Source: Isoetes taiwanensis
Taxonomy: Eukaryota > Streptophyta > Lycopodiopsida > Isoetales > Isoetaceae
Direction of reading: 5' to 3'
Assembly: GCA_021234155.1 (NCBI GenBank)
Contig: JAJEKV010000053.1
Span: forward strand, 8,075,424-8,139,423
DNA: 64,000 nucleotides
Shown: piece after piece, positions 10,888 through 23,721 of the stretch
Numbering within the stretch: position 1 is the first letter of the stretch
Layout of the letters: every line of letters starts with the position of its first letter
Made by a program: the position numbers and the translations under genes
Notes under the pieces: model-generated
Told to the model about the DNA's origin: nothing
What the model saw: the letters and a program-made list of their open reading frames with translations, nothing else
The model's database searches: none

Positions 10888-12452
10888 CTCAACAATGTCG
10901 TCCCAAAGCAAGAAGGTAGCGCAACCAAGCTTTTTTGCCACACTGATAACGTAATTAGCATTTTGCTTTTCCTCCTCTTCTGTAGATAAAAGAAATGTTG
11001 TAAGAATCTGAAATCTTAAAACACTCCACTCCAAACCAAAAAAAACTAACCAGATTTAACCAACTTCCAATTTACCACTGGTTCTATAGCGCTCAAGATG
11101 TCTAAAGAAAAGAGACCATTTGGCAACCTTTTGTCATACAAAAATACAGAACAATAGGATCAAACTTGAATTTCTCAAGAGCAGATGCACAATCCGGACA
11201 GAGCGGAAGCACTTAGCATCTCACCTTAAAGATCTCCATTCGAGAATCGAGATTCCTTGCCACATCGTTTAACAGTTGCACAATGTCATTTCCTGCTACA
11301 TTCGTCAAAGAGAATTAAAGGGTCTTTCCAATATCAATCGCCTGATTACAATTCTCCACCATCTGAATAGCATTTTAATTGGGGGTTTGTTGGCAATTTT
11401 CCAGTTGACGCATCCAGGAGAAACTTTGTCAAAACTTCTAGCAACACCCATTTGGAAAAGTATGTAAAAAAAAAAGGGGGAACGAGAAACTCAGATGCCT
11501 CACAGAAGATGCATATTCTTTTCCCCAAGCAAAGTATCAACAAAGCTTGAAGGCCGAGCTAAACAATGACCTCACCCATCTCTAACTTTCTCAAAGAGAT
11601 GATTTACATAAGTCTGTACGCCCAAGCTATTGATCCATATGCAGGATGCACGTTCCTCTCTGGAGTCTTGTTCCTCATCATTAATCATCTCCGCAAAGGA
11701 GACAGAGATAGAGATCTTATTATTCTCTAACGTTAAGCCATTTCTGTGAAAGATGGAATAAAATATACAATATATGAGTTACAAAATAACCCAGGGAAAA
11801 ACTCAATTCACAATGCTTCATAAAATAAATTATCAACATACAACATAAATGGAACACCTTAAGCATAAACTAGTTAAACATAAATGAGCATAACTCTTAA
11901 TATTGAAATTGCATCAACATGAGTAATAATTATCTCTCATGGAATAAAATGTGCCACAAATGCAAGGTTCAAATTTGTTGAGCCATCAACTATATCTCGT
12001 GGAGACAAGTATTTCGACAATTAATAGCATCTGCTTCAAAAAAAATTTGCCTTTGATCTCTCCAATGGATCTTTAGATTCTAAAGGAAGCAGATTGCAGT
12101 ATAGACCTCACCATCTTGTACATGCAATTGCCTTATATATTATGAACATAGTCTTCAAGACAAACATATGGGTGTATCATACATAAGCATCTGAAACCTT
12201 TTGGTCCACATTACCTTAACATCACTTGAAAAATTCGTGACCTCCTTCTTATAGCCTGATTTCTTAAGATGAAAATTCATAATTTTAGTAGAATTTTCTC
12301 AGCAAGAAAATGTAAAAGTTCTTCAACTTCCTGCAAAAAGCCCATACATCAGTCCTTTTTGCAGAGACATACATCAAATTATTAAACTTAGCCACATCGT
12401 ACATGCATTTCGACCAGCTCAAGTGTTGTTTTGAGATTGAGAGAAGCCGGAT

Positions 12453-12504
12453 CTGCAAAATAGATAACACCAACAAGTTTATCTGTTAATCATGAAAAAT
12501 ACCC

Positions 12505-12536
<32 letters not shown>

Positions 12537-13300
12537 AACCTAGTATCCTAGGTCAGCATCAGCTTCAGTCAATCCATCCACTGTATTATCAATCCAATAA
12601 TTTGCGCATTCAAACTTGGTACTTGTGTTCCTATAGTCTGATATCCAAAATAAAGTCTAAGACAAGTGTATCTTTATAACCATGAAAACTTAATCAGACG
12701 ATTAATCATTAATACACCTGAACTTTCCTTGCTACTTATACGGCAGCAAACAGAGTCCATGAAGGCATGCGACAAAACCAAAATGCTAATGCAAGTGCCA
12801 TAAAGATCATGCAGCAACATTATATGTGACATTGTAGTCTTGGAAAGAGAAGGAAGCATATATGCCATTATATCTTAATAACAACTATAAAGGAGCAGCA
12901 TGTCATATTAACTCAAATGACCACTCTTTCAGACATAAGGTCTGTCAAGTGAATTCGTCATTTACATGTCATGTAAACATGAAAAAATAAAAGCTTAAAG
13001 CAGTTGAATATTGTTTCTTGATATATTGGATAATCCAATCCAAAGCACAAGAATGCTAACTTACATGCTTAATTACTCAAGAATGTTTTAGATTAGTAAG
13101 TTGAATTCTTTTCCATGAAGCTAAAACAAAGCCAACTACATGGAAGTTAAAGCCACAAGGGATAGCCTTTAACACGAATTTTCAGCTAGCATCAGACAAA
13201 AGGAAGAACTTATCATGTCGAGACGTTTGGTAGCAGCTTCTTGGATGTTCCATATCCATTTCCAGCAAAATACTAACACAAACAGCAAAGGAATCACAAA
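12453..13300. other. Intronic sequence of the fimbrin remnant, with poly(A) run
   Basis: A run of about 27 A occurs near 12507-12533. No further CH-domain exon or transposon protein is recognisable here. Confidence 0.4.
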
Positions 13301-13406
13301 GGGAGGAGAGGACCTGTACCTGCAGCCAAACAATACTATGTTAGCATGAAAATGGTAACATAGCAAGGGCCAAAAGGTACATTGGGTCCTCTCGGCTTAT
13401 GGCCGA
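13300..13406. repeat. Dispersed repeat shared with 44.07 and 47.47 kb
   Basis: The phrases ggaggagaggacctgtacct, gcaagggccaaaaggtacat and tgggtcctctcgg recur with small changes at 44066-44175 and 47466-47580. The block abuts the truncated end of the copia fragment, so it may belong to a related long terminal repeat or to another repeat family. Confidence 0.65.
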
Positions 13407-15200
13407 TCACCAGTTTCCACAATGATTTGGGGAAGAGATAGCTTGTTCATATGTAACAGGATCACGAGAAACAGCCAAGGCATCATAATCAAGAATCTTC
13501 TGAGTAGGAACCCAAGTTCGAGTTGTGCGCCTTAGACTATTCTCTGGATTAGGCTCAATATTATCTGGAATTACTTCATCAACAAAATTGTCAAGAGCAT
13601 CAACGTCAGCAAAATCATCAACATTGGCATGGGGTGCTTCTACATTCTCACTTCCGTTAGCAACATGCAAAACTGGAGTATGAGCATCAGGAGTTATACT
13701 GGTAAAATCATCATCTGGAAAAGTAGTTAGAATACTATCTAAATGATTTACTGAGTTTGCATCCCCACCCATTGCAGATACATCAAAGATAACGCTATGA
13801 CTAATGGACACCTTACATGTCTCAGGGTCAAAAAACCTGTAAGCCTTCGAATCTGCAGAAGATCCAATAAAAATAACCTTTCGACCTCTAGGGTCAAGTT
13901 TCTTGCGATCTTTATGAGAAACAAGTACATAAGCAATACATGCAAAGATTCGCAAATGAGAAACTGATGGTTTTATACCTGTCTAAGCCTCAACAGGAGT
14001 AATAGATTTTAGTGCAGATGTAGTGAGATGATTTTGATGAATTCAAAACAGTGCGGTTCGTCCGTTCAGAAACACCATTTTGTTGTGGTGTGTCAGGTAC
14101 AGTAAACTCATGGTGAATATCATGTTCTGTGCACAGAGCCTGAAAAGCTTTGGATTTATATTCACTACCATTGTCAGTACGTAAAATCTTTATAGGAAGG
14201 CCAATTTGAGTTTCAACAAGTTTGCGGAAAGCTTTAAAAAATATCATATACTTCAGATTTCTTTTTCAATAAATAGGTAAAGACATACCTTGTGTAATCA
14301 TCAATGAATAATAAGAGATAAGAAGAACCCCAAAAAGAGACGGGAAAAGGACCACAAATATCAGAATATATCAATTCAAGAATTTGTGTAGCACGAATGG
14401 CAAAATGTGGAAAAGATTGACAGTGAAGCTTACCCAAGGCACATGATGGACAAACACCCAATTTGGCATATGGCTGTAATTACAAACCATGGACAACAGC
14501 ATGACATTCCATTTCTAAAAGCCTTTGAAAATTGGAATGGCCAAAGCGTGACAATGCCACAGAGTACTATCAGGGGTACTAGAAGTGGTAATAGCATATG
14601 CAAAACTATCATCTATAGAAAGTTCCCATAAATCATTACGTTTGTGTGCTACAGTAAGAAGCTTTCTATTCTGTTTGATCTTACACTGTGCATTAATGAA
14701 TGTGACCTTGAGACCAAGATCAACAAGTCGTGCCACAGAAATAAGATTCTTAGCTAACCTTGGCACGTATAGAACTCCCGGCAACACCCGAGGTCCTGCA
14801 ATAGTAGAAATAGCAATGTTGCCAATACCAACAACTTCTTGTGTACCATGATCAGCTATATAAACAAACTTTTTGACAGTCAAAACATGATAACTTTGTA
14901 ACCACTGAGTAGAGCTAACCACATGGGCAGTAACACCATAATCAATGAGAAAATTAGCAAAATCAGAAACATGGAAGACTCTGGAATAATCTGTCATGAC
15001 ACAACTGGCATGCTTAGGAAGAGTAATGGCTGTAGCATGCTTTTCATCATAAGCCTTTTTATGACATGTTTCCTCAAGATGACCAGACTTACGACAATAA
15101 GTGCATCTATCATGATCAGATTTAGCATCATAGTCAGGTTTATGAAAACAATTAATTACAGGATGATTTGCTTTACCACACCAGTTGGACTTCACAACAC
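13407..15200 (-). mobile_element. Truncated Ty1/copia element (gag end, protease, integrase)
   Basis: Read on the minus strand from 15200 down. A CCHC zinc knuckle (CTYCRKSGHLEETC) lies at about 15050-15100. A degenerate protease site reads DYGVTAH where DSGATxH is usual. A LPGVLYVPRLAKNLIS block and a damaged GAG-pre-integrase block follow. The integrase has SDICGPF, the FIDDYTRY segment, RTDNGSEY and TPQQNGVSERTNRT (14100-14461). Then comes the capsid-like GRKVIFIGSS..GYRFFDP-type segment down to 13407. Reverse transcriptase and RNase H are absent, and no LTR pair was identified. Frameshifts near 13970 and 14240 make it inactive. Its 5' end is fused to a LINE at about 15200. Confidence 0.88.
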
Positions 15201-18200
15201 CAGTTGTTGTCACTGCTGCACATAGGGTTGGAGCATTGCAGCCCCACCACCGGCGCATAGTGAAATTTACAGTGCGGAATTTGAGTACTAAAATGGATAT
15301 CCTCAAGCAGGCCAAGCAATTGAAAGGGACATCTCTCTATCTGGATTTTGATCTTACTAAGTCCCAACAATTAGCCAGACGCCAGAATTTGCAAAAGGTC
15401 CAGGACATTCAAAAGAATGGTGGTAAGGCTGCACTGATTCGTGGAAAACTCCGTATTTTTACACCATCACATGCAACTTTTGCTGACGCCTTTCATCATG
15501 CTAAGGCCACTCATACTGCTGGTGTTAAAGTCCATTCTCCCATTTCCCATGCACACACCAACGCTGCAAATGCGCCTCGTGTTGTTTCATCTTCTGCACC
15601 CACCACATCTTCTTCTGCTCAAGGCCATTCCTCTCACGATGTTGCTAATGGTACCCTTGATCTGCCTGCTGCTTTATTCTTTGTTGTCTGCGATGTTCTT
15701 TGCTATTGCTGCCGCTGCCGCCTCTATTGCTCCAGCCTCCTCAGCTCGCACTGCTCATACCTCAAATGTACCTTCCTAGGAAATGTGCCTTCGGTTGGTG
15801 TCTTGGAATTGTCGAGGTTTTCCATGGCGTAAAGGTGATGGCTTGAATCCCATTGCAAAAGATATGGATATCCTTCTGCTCATGGAAACGTGGGAGCATT
15901 CAGCCAAACGGCTACCTCATTTTACAGGCTATCAATTCTTTTCATTATTTAATGAATGTCATGGGCGTGAGGTTCTTGGTGGAGTTGCTTGCTATTTCAA
16001 GGATGCCCTTGCCCCATATATCACGCTTCATAAAGGCGATAGATATAATCGCTACATGTGGATCAAACTTCATTGCCACAATAGTAGTACCATTTTTGTT
16101 CTTTGCATGTTACTTCCCACCTACATCATCACCTTTTTATGATGAATATGATGTCGCTTCATGATGATCCCTATGGTGATCTTTATGATGACATTGCTCA
16201 ATTCAAACAGTTGGGGAATGTTATTCTTCTTGGTGATTTCAATGCTCGCACTGCTGAAATGCAACCTGCTCAACTAATACTTGAGGATGTTCGTGATCCT
16301 TTATGGATGTCTGCTAATGATACAGTCTTTCCACGTTCATCGCCTGATGCTAACAAACCCGTCTCAACATTTGGAAGGGAGCTCATCCAGTTATGTGAAG
16401 TCTTTGAGATGGTACTTTGTAATGGCTTAGAGCAATGGCCACACTCTAAAGGTATTACATGCAGATAGGATAAGCAGAGTGGTGGTACTAGTGTTGTTGA
16501 TTATGTCATTTCCCAAGTGCAAGCCTTGGATCTCATTTCAGACTTTCGAATTGGCACAAGGCATAGAGATGAGGAGATAAAATCTGATCACTATCCACTT
16601 TATTTGTCATTAAAGTGGCAGCTTCCACCTCTTCAACCCATTGCTATCCAGGCTCCTGCCCCTCGCATTCGCTTGACTTATTCTAGATCTTTTGAATATG
16701 AACAGACATTAGCTCCTACGCTTGCAGGTATTTTGGATTACCCAACTCTTCAAGAGCGTAATGCAGCATTTGCTGATGCTTTGCTTACTTCTGTTGTCTC
16801 TTGCTTTGGTACGCGACCGGTGTTGCTCATCTTTGGTAGGAAATCCTTTCCTAGAAATGCCGGTTTGATGAAGATTGCAAGCATCTTAAAAACAATTGCG
16901 AGCGATAGTTGAGCGGATATGCGACATAATGCCATTTAATTATAAGTTTGTTTTGAACGCTTAAAGAAGGCACGCTTTGTTCTTTGAGCATCGAAGCAAA
17001 TGTTTGAATTCATGCTTCGTGTGCCTCGGACTTTAAAAGCAAAATATTATATCGACCACCTCCTACCCTTGGACATATTTCTATGCAAAGCAATGGGATG
17101 AGCGATTGGTCCACTTATATGATCATCCAGGGGTCCTTAATTACGTGGCCTCCTTTGGTAGGTGATATTCTTCAATTCACGAGAGGAGGAAGTCAAAGAA
17201 GGACTACGGCATCTATCTAATGGCAAGTCTCCCGATCTTCAAGGTTTGCAAAGCGTAATTGCTTAAATGGGGGGTCGCTATTGCTTCCAATCATCACTAC
17301 TCTTTTTAAATCAAGCTTTGCAAGAAGGCTTGCGAAACTTGGGCTGTCGGTAAGGTTGTACCAATTTACAAAGCGGTGATAAGCATGACCCTTCTAATTA
17401 TCGCATGATCATGGTAAGTTCCATATTTTCAAAGCTCTTAGCCAGTCTTACTGAGAAGCAGTTGACATCATGGGTAGAACATACTGGTGTACATGCTGTA
17501 GGACAGGCAGGCTTTCGTCCATGCCATTCTACAATAGACCATATTTTCACATTGCGCATGCTTATTGAACATAGTCGAAGCCTGAAACAAGACCTCTATA
17601 TATGCTTTGTGGATTTTACTTACGCTTTTGATCTGACCACGCTTGAAGCTTCTTTGGCGGCTTGCGTGCACGCAGGGTTCCACAAGATCTTCAAAATGCG
17701 GTTTATCGGCTCTATGAAAGGGTTTTTTGCTAAATTTCCAGCATCGGTACTCAAATCACTAGCAATATTGGAGTTCGTCGGGGTTGCCCTTTATCTCCTA
17801 CACTCTTTGGCTTGTACATTGATCAATTGGAAGAATGGCCGATAATCATGGCGTGAGGTCCACATTTGGCACACTATATCATTAGGCAACTTATGTATCG
17901 ATGATGTTTCGCCACGGCACATACCGGCCGCTAGTATGCAGCAACATTTACATGCTCTGCACAGTTTTTGTGAGAACACAGGTTTGCGTGTTAATCTCCA
18001 AAAGACCAAGCTTTTGGTAGTTCAATCTTCTCGTCACAATGTCCCCCCTATGCACTATGATAGCCGAGAAGTTGAAGTTGTAGATAGCTACAAGTATCTT
18101 GGTGTAGAATTGTAAGAACACACTTTGGGAACAAGTGTATTACCAAGCGGGTGGTCTGGCTGGATGGAGAGCACTCTATGCAATGCAAAACAATTGTTCT

Positions 18201-19260
18201 CGCCAAGAGAAATTCATGATTGGCCACGGAAAGCCCACTTGTTTGGGCTTTGGTAGAGCCTGTTTTCTTGTATGGTTCGAAGTGTGGGGGCACGCCATTA
18301 GTGCTAGTGCTTGGGAGAGCTTGGGCGGGTGCAAAAGTCTTTTCTCACTTACAGACCTCGGAGTTAAAACAATGGTGCCCTATGCTATTCTTTTACAAAG
18401 AGGCAGGGTTTTGGCCTCTTCAACATCTTGCCATGAGCGCCATCTCCACTATATCCGCAAGGTGCACCACATGGATGATGTTAGGTATCTGTTCTTGCAC
18501 TTGCCATGGTATTTGAATCTCCTCGGCGTTTGAAAGCGATGTTGGAAAGAGCATTGCACTACATGGTTTGCCCGTTGGGCTATGCAACGAGCTTCGCCTC
18601 GATGCTTGCCGGTTCGATCGAGCTTTTGCAACAATATCTCAATGGTCGTTTTTCTCAAAAGATATGGGACCGCAGTTACTTTGGCCCGGTGAAAACTGGT
18701 CATTATCATGCACACATAAATCCCACCACGGCACGGGGCCCCAAGCTTATTTGCTTGCTTCATTGTCCAGGAACAAGCTTGTAGCTATTGCATCAATTCG
18801 CATACGGGGTCCCACATTGAGGCGGGTAGATGGGAGTGGCCGCGAATTGCAGCGAAGCGAGGCTATGTGCTGTTGCCGATTCTGAGTTATTGAAGATGAA
18901 AGCCATACTCTTACGAGTTGCCCCCGCTTTTGAGATAGTCCAGGAATCATTTTTGACCTTAGCATTCCATTCCACGCTTCCACAACTTCTCAGAGCACCA
19001 TCTGTGCATGGCTTGGCATTATACATACTTGAGGTTCTAGATAAACGTCTGCAATTACTGAGCCCTCAGTAGTCATTATCTCTGCTTGTCTAGTATCATC
19101 ATTATTGCAAAGGTTTTTCCCATGAAAACCTTTCGAGGCAGGGGTTTTTAAATCCTAGTAGTAATGATTATACTAGCCCATTGTATGGGTCCCATGACCT
19201 ATTGGTCTCCGTGGACGTTAAAAAAACTATTCTATTCTATTCTATTCCTTTGTAACCCTT
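15201..19260 (+). mobile_element. LINE retrotransposon, 5'-truncated and decayed
   Basis: It opens in the C-terminal domain of ORF1 (LKGTSLYLDFDLTKSQQLARRQNLQ, about 15290-15400) followed by an Ala/Ser/His-rich linker. ORF2 begins at 15783 with an AP-type endonuclease (RLVSWNCRG, LLMETWEHS, then, after a frameshift near 16130, VILLGDFNAR and SDHYPLY). A weak reverse-transcriptase core follows (GQAGFRPCHSTIDHIFTLR, DLYICFVDFTYAFD at 17510-17640; YKYLGVE near 18090). A degraded C-terminus reaches a stop at 19070. The 3' untranslated tail has a hairpin (aaaggtttt/aaaacctt, about 19109-19132) and a ggtctccgtggacgtta phrase, and ends in a (TTCTA)n run at 19222-19247 rather than poly(A). Many stops: inactive. 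Confidence 0.88.
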
Positions 19261-20133
19261 TGCCCAAAGTTAGATTCTAGAAGAAAATGAAATGGCAAAT
19301 GTAGAAATAGAATGTAGACTGTTCATAGCCAGCAATTGAATATAATAAAAAAGCAGATGAATATAAACAATCTAGTGATAAGAACCTGCTATGGAGCCCC
19401 AACTGGAAGCTAAAAACACTTCTGCATTTTTCTTGTTGCATGCAGAACATGAAGTTAAAGAGGCCTTTTGTAAGAAATATCAGCAACAACGCACCTTTTG
19501 AATATTGGAGCTGCCCCAAACGATTTTGTAACAGAGGCCATGGTCGAACTTGCTGGCAGTCTCAGATTTGTGTAGATGTAAACATTACAGCATACACTGT
19601 GGTGGAATACACTCTTCAATCTTTATGAAACAATGCAGATGAAGCAAAGAGAGATGGCGATGAAGCAAGAAGCCACATCGTGCAGTGTTACGAAGCAAAT
19701 GAAGAAGCGGCTATGCGGAGAGGAGTTGTTTGTGAACTATCCCTTCAAAAGAAGTATCCCTAAGCGGGTACAACGCCAAAAAAATGGTGAACCTATTATT
19801 GTACCTTATGGCAGGAAGTGCCTTAAAAATGCATAGTCGTGCACTTTTGTAGTCCATGTGTCTCTAGTAGAGCTTGAAGGAACTTAAGTGTCTATATGCC
19901 ACTATATTTTATGTATGGACAAATATTTTGGATGTTATGAAGTTTCACATTTATATGTTTTATAATACTTTATAAAACCATGAAAATAATGAACATTTGT
20001 AGTGTTGGATAAATTATTCTTCTCAATGCATTTTTTAGCCTCTCGCTTCCTTTTTATTGTAATTACCAAAAGTTATAAACAAACAAAAGCATCTTATACA
20101 CTCTTATAATTCATCTTATCTTATCTTATATAC
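19261..20133. other. Unassigned stretch before the CACTA gene
   Basis: Open frames at 19440-19628 and 19633-19836 have no recognised family. They could be 5' exons of the CACTA element or unrelated. No CACTA terminal repeat was found. Confidence 0.35.
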
Positions 20134-22580
20134 TTGCAGTCAAGTGATGATGATGTCTCGTATACTCAAAGTGGTTTCGTTGCTGAGAGTGGGTTGATGG
20201 AAGCTATCCAAAATTACTTCCCAACCACTAACAACGATGCAAATGTCAATGATGAAGAAGAAAGGCCTATTACACTTCTTGAGAAAGAGACTAGCAAACC
20301 GCTATATCCAAATGCAAAAATATCACGTCTTGCGGCATGCATACTCATCCTCAACCTACAACATCAATCAAGTTGGAGTAATAATAGCGTGGATGATCTT
20401 CTCGGGTTAGTGATTTGAAGCAAAACTAGTTGTTTTTTGCATGTTTTTTTCTTACTTGACACTTTTTCTTTTTTGCTAGTTTGCTAGGAGACTATATTCT
20501 TCCAGATGGTCATTGTCTTCCAAAATCTCGAAGGGACGTCAAGCAACTTTTGCAAGAACTAGGTTTAGAGTACAAATGTATTCATGCATGTGTGAATGAT
20601 TGCATCTTGTTCCGCAATGAATATAGTGATATGAGTACATGTCCTAAGTGCCATGAACCACGATATGATGAAAAAGCAAAGTCAAAAGTACCAAAGAAAG
20701 TCTTGCGGCACATGCCGATTATCCCTCGGTTACAAATTATGTTCAAATGTCCTTCCCTAGCCCAATTCATGGAGTTTCATGCAAAACATCGAAGCAACGA
20801 TGGAATCTTAAGGTATCCAACTGATGGCGAGGCCTTGAAACATATAGAAAACAAATGGAAACATTTCAAGGATGAACCAAGGAATGTTCGTCTCGCTTTA
20901 GGCATGGATGGAATATGTCCATTTAGCACTATGTCGTCTACCCATAGTGTTTGGCCCATTGTTGTTATAAACTATAACATACCACCTTGGATGGCAACTA
21001 AGGCAGCCCATTTAATGCTAACCCTCATAGTTCCAGGTACATATGTCTTGACACATTCTTGCAATATATTTTTATAAGGTTGTGGGTTTTTAACTAATAA
21101 TGCAATGATATTCTTTTAGGGAAATATCAAGTGAAGGATATGAATGTATACTTGGAACCACTTGTAGAGGAATTGGATATTTTATGGAAAGGAATACATA
21201 TGTATGACATTTCTAGGCAACCGCACAATTTCATCTTCCATGGGATTCTTTGCTTCACCATTCACGACTATCCTGGATTTAGTGTTGCATCTGGTACAAT
21301 GATATCATCATTCACTTTATTTTTTGAAATAATTATTTTAAAATTTGAAAGTGTATTTTCCAGGATTGCAAACTAGTGGGTCATGTGGATGCCCATCATG
21401 TGGCCAATCGTTAACGTCATATAGATCCCCATTCCTATCGAAGATGATATATATTGGCCATCAAAAATATCTACCATTAGGTCATCAACTTCGTCGTGGT
21501 GATACATCGGATGTGCCCTTGATGAGAGGTCCACATGATTGGTTGCAAACATGGAACGATCATGACATAAATAGTTCAGGGGCTCCACCTGGCATGAAAA
21601 GACTATCAATATTTTATCAATTAGAATATTGGTCAGAACTGAAGATTGCACATCTCTTAGATCCTATGCACATTTTCAAGAATGTGAGCCATTCACTTTG
21701 GCGACATCTTACAGGAGATTGGGAGACCCTAAATGCTAGGAAAGATCTAAAGTATAAAGGTATTAAAAGGGAATTGTGGCCAATCGAAGAAGAAGGTAAA
21801 GCTCCTCGCTTCCCTCGCGGTCCATGGGTATTGAAGAGGGACGAGCTCAAACAAGTAAAAGAAGATATTAAAACTTTGCGCACTCCAACTGGTTATGGAT
21901 CCTCTCTTAGAAGGGCTTTTACAAAAGGTGGGGATCTCACCGGCTTAAAGTCACATGATTGGCACAAGTTCCTACAGGTATATATCTAATCATATAAATG
22001 AAGAACATAACCATTGTGGTCTAAATTAAAAGCCACTACTAGCCTTTTTCTTGTTATTCAGACTTGTAAATATATGTGTACTTAAGAGCTAATTCTAATT
22101 TTTTTGTCATTGCAGCATACTCTTCCATGCGCCTTAGAGAATTGCCTCACACTAGCTATTAGGAAGGTCATCTATAGACTTGCTAGCTTCTCTAGATGGG
22201 TCTCTTCTAAACAAATTGTAGCTGCTGATATCCCTGCCATGGAAATAGAGATTGCAGAGATACTATGTCACCTAGAAGATCTTTCCCACTAGTTTATTTG
22301 ATCTTCAGGTATGTAGCTTATTTTAATAAATTTCATGTAATAATCACACCTGACAAATGTGATTTATTAGATACATTTGTTGGTGCACTTACCACGAGAA
22401 ATTTTGCTCGTTGGTCCAAACCCTTCTAGATGGATGTTCTTTTTGGAAAGATATATGAAGGTATTAAAAGGATACGTACGTCAAATGGCAAGACCCGAGG
22501 GATGTATAGCCGAAGGACATCTTATTCAAGAGACACTATTTTATTTGACAGATGCCACGGCACAGCTTTCGTGTTAGGTC
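20134..22580 (+). mobile_element. CACTA (En/Spm) transposase gene, tnp2 plus DUF4218
   Basis: The exons give a typical CACTA TNP2-like protein. Exon 20134 to about 20405 holds KPLYPNAKISRLAACILILN. From about 20480 to 21034 come the HCLPKSRRD, LGLEYKCIHACVNDCILFR, CPKCHEPRY and PRLQIMF blocks of the tnp2 domain, then RNVRLALGMDGICPFSTMS and YNIPPWM. From about 21120 comes DMNVYLEPLVEELDILW..G, and after a further intron (acceptor near 21361) CGCPSCGQ and KYLPLGHQLRRG. After an intron at about 21977-22115, a DUF4218-like end follows (LPCALENCLTLAIRKVIYRL; VHLPREILLVGPNPSRWMFFLERYMKVLKGYVRQMARPEG at 22380-22500). Introns follow GT-AG. A stop before 22300 and loss of the rest make the copy probably inactive. 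Subterminal and CACTA ends were not identified. Confidence 0.88.
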
Positions 22581-23047
22581 ACAGAAATACATTAGGGCAA
22601 TAAAATACAAGAGAGTTCAAGAAAGAGGTCTACCATTATCACCCAAATGGTATTGTTTCTTTGACGGCAAGATACAATCCTTGCTCTTTGTCTTATGAAA
22701 TGAGCCATGCCGTGTGGTCGTCAATAAGGTAAGAGTGTTTTCATCTTTTTTATCCTTGCAAATAAAACTATGTAGAATCGTCACTTTCATACAACAAAAA
22801 GTATAGTGAAATCGAAAAGCCAACACATGGCAAACATGCATGCATGCATGTATATTAAAGGTATTTGGATATAAAAATGAGACCCACAGAGTTTCCAACC
22901 TTATAAATCTAAGTTGGATGAGGTCAAGATACACATATACTTACATGAAATCCATGTTCATATAGTAAACTAGTGCCCCATTGGCTATTTTATGTCATGT
23001 TTAGAGCACATGATGATATACAGTGCATCAGGTAACATGATGTTCAC

Positions 23048-23081
<34 letters not shown>

Positions 23082-23230
23082 GAGAATCCTTAGACATGGC
23101 GCCACCATATGTACCTTCACAATTTGTGAAACCAAACTAAGAACAAGATGGGGCTGTCTCCAATCAACCACGACCACATCAGTTAATTGAACACATTATT
23201 CCACAAAAAGAAATTCGGAAAAGAACTTAC
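22581..23230. other. Decayed 3' part of CACTA and poly(A) tract
   Basis: A few residues after 22610 still read like the CACTA protein end (LPLSPKWYCFFDGKIQSL). A run of about 28 A lies at 23052-23079, and a catgcatgcatgcatg run at about 22836. Nothing else is seen. Confidence 0.4.
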
Positions 23231-23721
23231 TCTTCCTTCCACTAAATCTTCAGTTCCAATGTTTACAACATAACAACCAACGGCCTTTGCAGAATTGAGA
23301 CAAAAGTCTAAGATTTTCATTCTTATCCCATGGAGTGAATTTATCTTTGATGTTCAATACGCGCTCATCAATTGTTCCAAGCACAACCACATTTATCAGC
23401 TTATTGTAAATGCAAAGAGCACAAAAGTGTAAATCAAAACTCTAAGCTTCCGCTAGCTATTTTCAACAACGTGATAACATACCATAGCAAACTTCCATCC
23501 TTCACAATCTCAAAAATGCCATTAATAGAAGAACTGATTATGTAAAGTTTGCACAGCACAACATCCTCTCCTAAGTGGGTATTGATGTGATCAACATATG
23601 CTTTCTCCTTAGAGTCACTGATTGTATGGACCAATGTTGTTGTTGCATTTTTCAAAAAAGATGAACCCCTTTGAGCGTTAATTATAGTTCGGCTTCCACA
23701 TTTTTGCAGTTCAATATACAT

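Larger units (their letters stand above)
10888..23721 (-). pseudogene. FIM: Fimbrin (plastin) pseudogene split by nested transposons
   Basis: Minus-strand exon remnants lie in the right order for a plant fimbrin, an actin-bundling protein with four calponin-homology (CH) domains. CH1: 23483-23721 (GSSFLKNATTTLVHTIS, HINTHLGED, KDGSLL) and about 23231-23403 (LINVVVLGTIDER, then [11 protein letters not shown] after a frameshift). CH2: about 12395-12452 (NLKTTLELVE), 12215-12330 (EVEELL..EKILL, MNFHLKKSGY, VTNFSSDVK) and about 11935-12113 (LESKDPLERSKA, CRKYLSPRDIVDGSTNLNLAFVA). CH3: 11576-11743 (SREERASCIWINSLG) and about 11270-11449 (WVLLEVL, VENCNQAIDIGK, NVAGNDIVQ). CH4: about 11045-11135 ([12 protein letters not shown]) and 10888-10979 ([20 protein letters not shown]). 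Several exons keep GT-AG borders, others have lost the acceptor, and at least four frameshifts or stops are present. The N-terminal EF-hand exons were not found. A copia fragment, a LINE and a CACTA element now sit within its introns. Confidence 0.88.

Noticed and set aside
15441-15779. 112-codon frame rich in Leu/Pro/His
   Set aside because: Shifted-frame shadow of the LINE ORF1 C-terminal linker.
19633-19836. Basic 67-residue frame upstream of the CACTA gene
   Set aside because: It could be a transposon exon, but I could not connect it by splice sites or similarity, so it is only mentioned.
20134-22580. CACTA terminal inverted repeats near 26795 or 40555 (cactaca words)
   Set aside because: Isolated short matches without inverted partner, subterminal repeats or 3-bp target duplication.
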